A stretch of DNA of 37,208 nucleotides, taken from contig JAFXCP010000002.1 of the NCBI GenBank assembly GCA_017521405.1, forward strand, positions 1-37,208. Direction: 5' to 3'. Within the stretch, counting starts at the first letter, position 1. Each line of letters opens with the position of its first letter. A model generated the notes under the pieces. That model had not been told where the DNA came from. It did no database searches and saw only the letters and a list, made by a program, of their open reading frames with translations. Positions 31,690 through 37,208 of this stretch are shown here, one piece after another. Made by a program: the position numbers and the translations under genes. Source of the DNA: Akkermansia sp. (GTDB lineage Bacteria > Verrucomicrobiota > Verrucomicrobiia > Verrucomicrobiales > Akkermansiaceae).

Positions 31690-31730
31690 ACAAGGACGCC
31701 CCTAACATTATATGTTAGAAACGTCCTTGT
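31690..31730 (-). promoter_or_regulatory. Histidine-operon promoter region inside a 41-bp palindrome
   Basis: Two nested inverted repeats: ACAAGGACG (31690-31698) with CGTCCTTGT (31722-31730), and CTAACAT (31702-31708) with ATGTTAG (31712-31718), separated by 3-nt mismatches and centred on TAT. On the minus strand the centre reads TATAAT (31712-31707), a perfect -10 box about 60 nt before hisG. The -35 is weak (AGTGAA at 17 nt). There is no T-run after the hairpin, so an operator or RNA structure fits better than a terminator for the HU gene upstream. Confidence 0.5.
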
Positions 31731-31757
31731 TCACTAGCACTCAGACTGAAAAGCTGA

Positions 31758-32063
31758 TTATTTAGAAACCTGAGCGGCAGCATCCTTAAGGTTCTTACCA
31801 ACCTTGAACTTCACTACCGTGCGGGCAGGAATCGGGACGTTCTTGGCAGGATCCTTAGGATTGCGACCCACCTTGGGCTTCACTTCCTTAACCGTGAAGG
31901 TACCGAAATTGCGAAGAACTACGCGATCGCCCTTGCCCAGAGCCTCAGTGATGAGATCAATGGTTTTCTGAACAACATCAAGAACCTCATTCTGCGTGAA
32001 GCCGCAGTCCAGCTCCGCGCAAACCTTGTTTACCAGCTCTCTTTTAGTAATCGTATTAGCCAT
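31758..32063 (-). CDS. hup: HU/IHF-family DNA-binding protein
   Basis: 101 residues, slightly longer than E. coli HU (90). ITKRELVNKVCAELDCGFTQNEV is the helical dimerisation half, and VVLRNFGTFTVKEVKPKVGRNPKDP is the beta-arm entry with the HU-type GRNP signature. PARTVVKFKVGKNLKD ends the fold. It bends and compacts DNA in the nucleoid. Its upstream region is shared with divergent rnhC. A TACAAT box at 32100-32095 may be its -10. Confidence 0.95.
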   Translation of the reverse strand: MANTITKRELVNKVCAELDCGFTQNEVLDVVQKTIDLITEALGKGDRVVLRNFGTFTVKEVKPKVGRNPKDPAKNVPIPARTVVKFKVGKNLKDAAAQVSK

Positions 32064-32234
32064 AATAAATCGCTTTGTTGAAAAAGCCGCGACTATTGTA
32101 GACCACTTTTTTCCTTTTGTCTCGCCTAAAGTGCTAATTCTCCCCCTTTTTTTGCGTCAACCCGGCTATTTTAGGGCAAATTCGGGTGTTTTTGATTGAC
32201 TGAAAAGCGAAATAAGACCATCTTTAAAGCGGAT

Positions 32235-33143
32235 ATGGCATCGCAATATACCATTGAACTGAACGAGGCAGAAGCCCGAACCCTCCGGCAGAAGCTGGCA
32301 GACCACCCCGATTTTAGCGAAATCTCCAGAGAATACGCCACTTTTTGCTACGAAGGCCAAGGCGTTAATGCTGCATTTTTCCCAAAAAAGAAAAAATTAC
32401 TCATCCAAGGAAAAAACGCAGATAACTTCATACAAAATTTTCTGAATCTCACCCCCGGAAGCTCCGCCCCATCCCTCAAAAACACCCTTCCGGCGCTGGT
32501 GGATACCACCCCCCATTTCGGCATCGATGAAAGCGGAAAAGGGGATTACTTCGGCCCCCTAGTCATCGCCGGCGTATACACCGATGAACGCTGTGCAGCA
32601 GAACTCCACCGCCTGGGCTGCAAAGACAGTAAACAGCTGGATGATGCCCGCATCCTTAGCCTCGCAAAAAAAATTATGGGGACCGCAGGCGTCGCACACG
32701 AAATCATTTGCATAGGCCCCCGCAGGTACAACGAACTCTACACAGAATTCGGCAACTTGAACAAACTGCTCGCCTGGGGGCATGCACGCGTCATTGCCGC
32801 ACTGCATAGCATGGTACCCACCTGCCCCCGCGCCCTGAGCGACCAGTTTGCCAACGAATGGGTGCTTAAACGCGCACTGGGGCAGCGCCACCTCCCCGTG
32901 CAACTGGAACAGCGCACCAAAGCGGAAAGCGATGTAGCCGTTGCCGCAGCCTCCATACTGGCACGGGCACGCTTCGTGCAATGGATAAAACACACCGCCG
33001 AGGCCGCAAAATGCCCACTTCCCCTCGGCTGTGCCCCCCATGTAGTACGTGCAGCGAAACACTTTGTCAGCACACACGGCGCGGAACGCTTGGGAGACGT
33101 GGCCAAACTACACTTCAAAGTAACCGGACAAGTGCTGAACTAG
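32235..33143 (+). CDS. rnhC: Ribonuclease HIII
   Basis: 302 residues from ATG 32235; an upstream TTG at 32196 is less likely. The N-terminal ~85 residues are the TBP-like substrate-binding domain of RNase HIII. The catalytic domain begins HFGIDESGKGDYFGPLVIAG, with Asp98 and Glu99 as the DE(S)GKGD metal site, followed by CKDSKQLDD and KAESDVAVAAASILARA. It removes RNA from RNA-DNA hybrids, including replication primers and R-loops. A weak CTGAAA, 17 nt, TTTAAA element ends 6 nt before the ATG. Confidence 0.95.
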   Translation: MASQYTIELNEAEARTLRQKLADHPDFSEISREYATFCYEGQGVNAAFFPKKKKLLIQGKNADNFIQNFLNLTPGSSAPSLKNTLPALVDTTPHFGIDESGKGDYFGPLVIAGVYTDERCAAELHRLGCKDSKQLDDARILSLAKKIMGTAGVAHEIICIGPRRYNELYTEFGNLNKLLAWGHARVIAALHSMVPTCPRALSDQFANEWVLKRALGQRHLPVQLEQRTKAESDVAVAAASILARARFVQWIKHTAEAAKCPLPLGCAPHVVRAAKHFVSTHGAERLGDVAKLHFKVTGQVLN

Positions 33144-33169
33144 CACCTCAAAAATCCGCATAACAGAAA

Positions 33170-33241
33170 CAGTCCCGGCGGGAATCGAACCCACATCTGC
33201 CCTTTAGGAGAGGGCCGTTCTATCCATTGAACTACGGGACC
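33170..33241 (-). tRNA. tRNA-Arg (anticodon CCU)
   Basis: Acceptor GGTCCCG pairs with CGGGACT. The D-arm is GTTC-AATGGATA-GAAC. Anticodon stem GCCCT/AGGGC encloses loop CTCCTAA (CCU), and the T-arm is GTGGG-TTCGATT-CCCGC. The CCA end is not encoded. Confidence 0.95.
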
Positions 33242-33261
33242 GGCGCAAAAAACGTGGCCAT

Positions 33262-33290
33262 GTTATAACACCGCCCCCCCGCCATAGCAA
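33262..33290 (-). promoter_or_regulatory. Promoter of tRNA-Arg
   Basis: On the minus strand TTGCTA (33290-33285), 17-nt G-rich spacer, TATAAC (33267-33262), about 20 nt before the tRNA. Confidence 0.7.
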
Positions 33291-33339
33291 GCCGAAAGCA
33301 CGGATAGCGCCACCTGCTGACACACAGGGCAGCACAGAA

Positions 33340-34164
33340 TTACGCACCGAAAGCCTCGCGAATCTCCCGGAGCTGTTCCCCACTCAAATGAGGGCTCAGC
33401 TCCGGCAGCATACGGGGGAAATACTCCGCCAAGGTCCAGCCATGCAGCGGCTGCGGCGTGGCCTTCTCAAAGCCCCATGTGGGGATGGGCAGCACCAAAT
33501 CCATCACGGCCGAAGCCCTGGGAGCCATGCGGCAGAATGCATCCACCACGCCCTGCCCCAGCGCCGGATGATTCACCAACACCTCCAGCAACCAAGAACA
33601 ACTCAAACGATTCGGTGCCACCTCCAGCTCATCCACCAACTCCTCCAAACGCTCCTCCGAAAGGCGCTGCAAGGGAGCCAACAAAGGCAGCACCCGCATA
33701 TCGCTCATACTCAGCAAAGCATCCAGCAGAGTGGTGGGTGCGAACTCATCCGAAACCAATAAACGCACCAGCTCCTGCACACCGCCCAAAGGCTCCTCCG
33801 GAGCAGGCTGTGCCAGCGTAGCCACATTGAGCGCCGCCTTGCGGCTCAATGCCTCATCCGGCTCCTGCGTGGCATACGGCAGCAGAGATTTCCACCCCTC
33901 TCCCTTACGCCCGGCAATAAAACGGCACAGCTGCACCATACTACTACGCCGCGCCGCCACGGATGTCTTCGTGGCAAACAAATTGTAAAGAGAGAAGTTT
34001 TCCTCCTGCTTCTCCTCATCATTACTGGTCATCAAGGCACAAGCCATCATAGCAAGAGGCCACTGATCCGCGCCGATTTCATGCACGCGTACCGGGTCGT
34101 GAGCCATGGCAGCCAAGCGCTCCAACTCCGATAAACCACTGAAATTATCTTGGTACAAGCCCAT
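33340..34164 (-). CDS. Hypothetical alpha-helical protein
   Basis: 274 residues, soluble, with no signal peptide. It is made mostly of Leu-rich helices (for example LLDALLSMSDMRVLPLLAPLQRLSEERLEELVDELE), a pattern seen in HEAT- or ARM-like solenoids, but no clear repeat period. An acidic stretch (NDEEKQEENF) lies near residues 48-57. I do not recognise the family. It is the last gene of a four-gene minus-strand operon, 31 nt after the TPR-like gene, so a shared envelope or scaffold role with that protein is possible. Confidence 0.75.
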   Translation of the reverse strand: MGLYQDNFSGLSELERLAAMAHDPVRVHEIGADQWPLAMMACALMTSNDEEKQEENFSLYNLFATKTSVAARRSSMVQLCRFIAGRKGEGWKSLLPYATQEPDEALSRKAALNVATLAQPAPEEPLGGVQELVRLLVSDEFAPTTLLDALLSMSDMRVLPLLAPLQRLSEERLEELVDELEVAPNRLSCSWLLEVLVNHPALGQGVVDAFCRMAPRASAVMDLVLPIPTWGFEKATPQPLHGWTLAEYFPRMLPELSPHLSGEQLREIREAFGA

Positions 34165-34195
34165 AAATCAACCTCCACGCATCAAACCCGGTCTC

Positions 34196-35041
34196 TTACA
34201 ACCCGGCAGGCTCCGAAAAAAGACTGCCTCCCCCCCCCTGAACACCGGGCGACGCCCCAAACGGCTCCAGCGGATTCGCCTCGGGAGCAGCAGGCGCCAC
34301 CGGCGCAGGAGCCGGAGCCACAGCACGCGGAGCATCCACATCCAGCAGCATCAGCCGCATCTCCACCACCTTACCTGTTACCAGCGTACTCGTGGCACAT
34401 TTGGCAGAAGCCTGCTCGTAAAAAGCGCGCGCAGCATCACGCTCTCCGGCGCTCTTACACATATCCCCCAAAGTAATATATGCCAAAGCCGTATAAGGCG
34501 TATCCCCCAGCTCCGTCACACGCTGCCATGCCGCGCGAGACTCCGGCTCCTTCCCGGTGGACAAATAATGCGTAGCCAGCGCGGCCAAAGCACGGGATTG
34601 CAGCAAAACATTAGCAGACCCGGAGGCCAACTGCTCCAACAAAGCCACCGCCGCAGCCTCCTCCCCCTTTGCCAGCAAAGAAAGCCCCTCTAACAAAGAA
34701 GCAGTCTCCGCAGAAGGCGTAGCCGCATACTCCTCACGCAGCTGTTGCAGCGTAGGAGCATCGTACTCCGCCGCAGAAACCGTCGCACCGGGAGCCGCCA
34801 CCTTCATCGCCTGCACCACCTGGGCCGCAGCCTCCATCCTCATATCATTCTTATGAGAAAAATAGGCAATAACCACCCCGGCCACAAGACTCAGCGAAAT
34901 ACCACCCCACATCAACTTCCTGTAATGCTGATTCAGGAACACCTCATGCCGGGAAGGACCGACGGCAATCTCACCAATAGCCTTAATCTCCTCCGGCGTA
35001 AGCGGCTGAATATCATCTTCATTCTTAGGCTTCGTATCCAT
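34196..35041 (-). CDS. Membrane-anchored TPR-like protein
   Basis: 281 residues. A cytoplasmic N-terminus (about 1-45) precedes one transmembrane segment (about 45-62, MWGGISLSLVAGVVIAYF). TPR-like helices follow at about 90-225 (ETASLLEGLSLLAKGEEAAAVALLEQL, TALAYITLGDMCKSAGERDAARAFYEQA), and a Pro/Ala/Gly-rich tail ends the protein. The layout resembles YfgM-type periplasmic chaperone scaffolds. It starts 6 nt after metF. Confidence 0.8.
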   Translation of the reverse strand: MDTKPKNEDDIQPLTPEEIKAIGEIAVGPSRHEVFLNQHYRKLMWGGISLSLVAGVVIAYFSHKNDMRMEAAAQVVQAMKVAAPGATVSAAEYDAPTLQQLREEYAATPSAETASLLEGLSLLAKGEEAAAVALLEQLASGSANVLLQSRALAALATHYLSTGKEPESRAAWQRVTELGDTPYTALAYITLGDMCKSAGERDAARAFYEQASAKCATSTLVTGKVVEMRLMLLDVDAPRAVAPAPAPVAPAAPEANPLEPFGASPGVQGGGGSLFSEPAGL

Positions 35042-35047
35042 ATCGTA

Positions 35048-35992
35048 TTATGATTTGTAAATATTGTTAAGCATGCGGAGGCGATCCACATCGTAATAAT
35101 TGTTAAAACCAAGATTGTGGTAAATCTCCAAAGTAGCCTTGGAACGATTCAACGTATAAAAATGAATACCATCCACATCCGCATCCAACAACTCCCCACA
35201 CTGGTTACTGGCATAATTGATTCCCAAACGCTCAATCGTCTGCTTATCCCCACCGGCACGCAGCATCGCCTTCAGCAAACGCGCCGGAAAATTCGTACCG
35301 GCAGAAAGCTCCGCCATACGATTCATGCTGGAAATAGACGTCACGGGCATAATCCCCGCAATAATAGGCACATGAATATCCATGAGCCGGCAGCGATCCC
35401 GGAAATCGAAAAAAGCGTGATTATCAAAGAAAAGCTGCGTACAAATATAATCTGCACCCTCATCCAGCTTAGCCTTCAGAAAATCCATCTCCCGCAAGCG
35501 ATTGCGAGAATCCGGATGCCCCTCCGCAAACCCCGCCACCCCCAGAGTAAGCCTCTGCGGCAAACGCTGCCTATCCTCCCACGCACGAATAAAACGCACC
35601 AAATCCGCCGCATGGCGAAAAGCATCCTGCCCGGGATTATACACCCCATTGCGCGGCGGGTCCCCACGCAACACCATAATAGCACGAGCCCCCGCCGCAA
35701 TATAATGGTGCAAAATATCCTCAATCTCCGCCTCCGTATGCCCCACACACGTCAAATGCGGCACCGTAGGAATCCCCCTGCTCTGCATATCGCACACCAC
35801 AGCACGAGTCAACTCACGAGAACCGCCACCGGCCCCATACGTCACACTCACAAAACTCGGATGGAACTCCTGCAACTTCACCACCGTATCCAGCAAAGAC
35901 GCCGCCCCCTCCTGCGTCTTAGGCGGGAAAAACTCAAACGAAAAACTCGGAGTACGATCAAACAGCACAGATTGAGACGATGACTCAGACAT
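35048..35992 (-). CDS. metF: 5,10-methylenetetrahydrofolate reductase
   Basis: 314 residues from ATG 35992 (MSESSSQSVLF); a TTG three codons earlier is less likely. An FAD-dependent TIM barrel that makes 5-methyl-THF for methionine synthesis. FSFEFFPPKTQEG, SVTYGAGGGSR, HLTCVGHTEAEI, VLRGDPPRNG, ADYICTQLFFDN and IIAGIMPVTS are the family motifs, including the catalytic Glu in FEFFPPK. It sits in an operon with three unrelated envelope-type or unknown genes. Confidence 0.96.
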   Translation of the reverse strand: MSESSSQSVLFDRTPSFSFEFFPPKTQEGAASLLDTVVKLQEFHPSFVSVTYGAGGGSRELTRAVVCDMQSRGIPTVPHLTCVGHTEAEIEDILHHYIAAGARAIMVLRGDPPRNGVYNPGQDAFRHAADLVRFIRAWEDRQRLPQRLTLGVAGFAEGHPDSRNRLREMDFLKAKLDEGADYICTQLFFDNHAFFDFRDRCRLMDIHVPIIAGIMPVTSISSMNRMAELSAGTNFPARLLKAMLRAGGDKQTIERLGINYASNQCGELLDADVDGIHFYTLNRSKATLEIYHNLGFNNYYDVDRLRMLNNIYKS

Positions 35993-36013
35993 ACCCGGCA
36001 AACAAGAAGAAGA

Positions 36014-36787
36014 TTAAGGAATAGGCGTAAGCGTCGCCTCCAACTCCGGCATATCGGCAGCCCCCCCCGCCGGAGCCCCCTGCGGAGCCGCCGCCGGTGC
36101 CACTGCCGGCACAGCATCGAAACCGCCAAACGACTTCAAATCCCCCGCATTCAAATACGGAGACACAATCACCTCATCCCCGGGAACCGGCTCCGGCTGA
36201 GCAATCCCCAAATCCGCACCGCCAAACTTCGCCTGTTTAATCGTAGCACTCACCTGCCCGGACTCCTCATCCCGGCCATCCACCACAGCCTCGCACACAA
36301 TATAATCCCCCTCGCGGCGCACCGCCACAAAAAGCCCCTCCGCCACAGGCTGATTCCCCTTCAGCGTAAAAAGAATCGAATTCCACTCCTTACTAAAAGC
36401 CGCCACCGTACCCAGCGCCGTCACCGCCGCCGCATCCTGAGCCGCAGCCTTAGCCTCCTTACGCGCAGCAGAAATCTGCTGCTTACGCTTAGCGGAAGCA
36501 ATCACACTCTGCTCCTCCGCCTCCGTCAGCTTCATCTCCTGCTCCTTCGCGGCAGACTCCACCGCCTGCCGCGCAGTTGCCACCTCCGGCGCATCCACCT
36601 CCGGCTGCAACTGCGCCATACGCGCGCGGTGCGCCTCATCCCGCTGCTGGTACTCCTGAATCTTCTGCTGCGTCTGGTACAACTCATACTGGTCCTGCCG
36701 CGCTGGCAAAAGCACCGCCACAGCATAGAACATCAGCCCCACCGCCAAGCAGAGCAACACCAGAATCGTCACCCGAAAACCATTCAT
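36014..36787 (-). CDS. Hypothetical protein with N-terminal anchor and coiled coil
   Basis: 257 residues from ATG 36787 (MNGFRVTILVLLCLAVGLMFYAVAVLL); the longer frame upstream contains the promoter. One N-terminal transmembrane helix (about 5-27) precedes a Gln/Glu/Ala/Lys coiled coil (about 32-125, QTQQKIQEYQQRDEAHRARM...). A small beta-rich domain (about 130-215, VAEGLFVAVRREGDYIVCEAVVDG) and a Pro/Ala/Gly tail follow. The family is unrecognised; the topology suggests a periplasmic envelope spacer or adaptor. First gene of the operon, 21 nt before metF. Confidence 0.75.
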   Translation of the reverse strand: MNGFRVTILVLLCLAVGLMFYAVAVLLPARQDQYELYQTQQKIQEYQQRDEAHRARMAQLQPEVDAPEVATARQAVESAAKEQEMKLTEAEEQSVIASAKRKQQISAARKEAKAAAQDAAAVTALGTVAAFSKEWNSILFTLKGNQPVAEGLFVAVRREGDYIVCEAVVDGRDEESGQVSATIKQAKFGGADLGIAQPEPVPGDEVIVSPYLNAGDLKSFGGFDAVPAVAPAAAPQGAPAGGAADMPELEATLTPIP

Positions 36788-36794
36788 ACGCGCA

Positions 36795-36822
36795 AGTATA
36801 GCAAATACCCCAACGTATTCAA
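36795..36822 (-). promoter_or_regulatory. Promoter of the metF operon, predicted leaderless
   Basis: On the minus strand -35 TTGAAT (36822-36817), 16-nt spacer, -10 TATACT (36800-36795), then 7 nt to the ATG at 36787. Confidence 0.6.
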
Positions 36823-36902
36823 GCCAAGATTTTGTCACATTTCCCACCCTCCCCAAAAACACCCCTCCCACATTTTTTCATCCATCCCCCCCTTTTTTTT
36901 TC

Positions 36903-36931
36903 TTGCCAAACACACCACCGCACGGTATACT
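36903..36931 (+). promoter_or_regulatory. Promoter of tRNA-Ala
   Basis: TTGCCA (36903-36908), 17-nt spacer, TATACT (36926-36931), with the tRNA about 35 nt downstream. A T-rich tract precedes the -35. Confidence 0.75.
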
Positions 36932-36966
36932 CCGCCCGTCCTCCTCGGGCAAAACCACAACACATC

Positions 36967-37039
36967 GGGGTATTAGCTCAGTTGGTAGAGCGTCTCAATG
37001 GCATTGAGAAGGTCAGCGGTTCGAATCCGCTATGCTCCA
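36967..37039 (+). tRNA. tRNA-Ala (anticodon GGC)
   Basis: Acceptor GGGGTAT pairs with ATGCTCC, discriminator A. The D-arm is GCTCAGTTGGTAGAGC. Anticodon stem TCTCA/TGAGA encloses loop ATGGCAT (GGC), and the T-loop is GCGG-TTCGAATC-CGC. 73 nt; CCA is not encoded. Confidence 0.96.
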
Positions 37040-37067
37040 GCCTCCGTTTTTTCGGAGAAAAAACTTC

Positions 37068-37106
37068 GGCTTGGCAAGCCTTTAGGGTTGCCAAGCCAAC
37101 TTTTTT
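37068..37106 (+). terminator. Terminator after tRNA-Ala
   Basis: GGCTTGGCAA (37068-37077) and TTGCCAAGCC (37088-37097) form a perfect 10-bp stem, then AAC and six T. A smaller CTCCG/CGGAG hairpin lies at 37042-37056. Confidence 0.85.
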
Positions 37107-37208
37107 ATGCAGCAACGCGAAATAAAAAAGGGAGGCTGCCACGCTGAAGCGCTTGTCACGCCATAGCTCCGAAGGAGCGACGGCGGAAGTGCGGAAGCGG
37201 GCAAACCA
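37107..37208. other. Unassigned window end
   Basis: About 100 bp with no supported gene. A short frame from 37107 ends after 19 codons. The GC-rich part contains a GCTCC-GAA-GGAGC hairpin (about 37164-37176). It may be the edge of a repeat or an RNA gene continuing beyond the window. Confidence 0.3.

Noticed and set aside
31646-31757. Classical histidine attenuator
   Set aside because: No short leader frame with a run of His codons and no alternative terminator with a T-run.

Overview
The window is a gene-dense bacterial chromosome segment. Gene content suggests a Verrucomicrobiota member, possibly Akkermansiaceae: tandem pyrophosphate-type phosphofructokinases, a sialic-acid lyase/epimerase pair, RNase HIII instead of RNase HII, and Sel1, PEGA and other secreted lipoproteins. 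This placement rests on recalled gene content and no search was run. Most of the window reads as core genome. The first ~1.8 kb is more AT-rich, repetitive and ends at a tRNA, so it looks accessory.

Layout: 1-1776, a truncated ankyrin-repeat gene, a small unknown gene and a non-coding stretch with att-like repeats abutting the 3' end of tRNA-Leu(CAG). 2034-5110, a secreted Sel1-repeat protein and a polysaccharide flippase. 5218-6785 (minus), ribosomal proteins S13-S11-S4 with no rpoA/rplQ behind them. 6947-9366, a PEGA lipoprotein and a two-gene ABC-type ATPase plus PD-(D/E)XK nuclease unit. 9357-10620, gpmA (minus) and a small anchored protein. 10711-16116, one operon: N-acetylneuraminate lyase, N-acylglucosamine 2-epimerase, a phosphofructokinase paralogue lacking catalytic residues, a DacA-like lipoprotein lacking its catalytic motifs, and an intact phosphofructokinase. 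16178-21317 (minus), lipoprotein-xerD, then rlmI-Kef antiporter-DUF486. 21486-25169, a Lys-rich secreted repeat protein, gpmI, a secreted thioredoxin-like protein and a small membrane protein. 25248-31645 (minus), the histidine operon hisG-hisDC(fusion)-hisB(bifunctional)-hisH-hisA-hisF. 31758-33241, HU, rnhC and tRNA-Arg(CCU). 33340-36787 (minus), a four-gene operon containing metF. 36967-37039, tRNA-Ala(GGC).

Metabolic links: the lyase and epimerase would convert sialic acid to GlcNAc, feeding glycolysis, whose phosphofructokinase and both phosphoglycerate mutase types are also present. The paired active and inactive phosphofructokinases suggest a regulated heteromer, as in plant PPi-PFK.

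Two observations stand out. First, at seven genes a good sigma70-type promoter has its -10 box only 6-9 nt before the start codon, which predicts leaderless or almost leaderless mRNAs. Second, the ATPase/nuclease pair at 7488-9366 looks like a compact defence-type module that I cannot match to a named system. All functional assignments come from reading motifs; none was tested by search.
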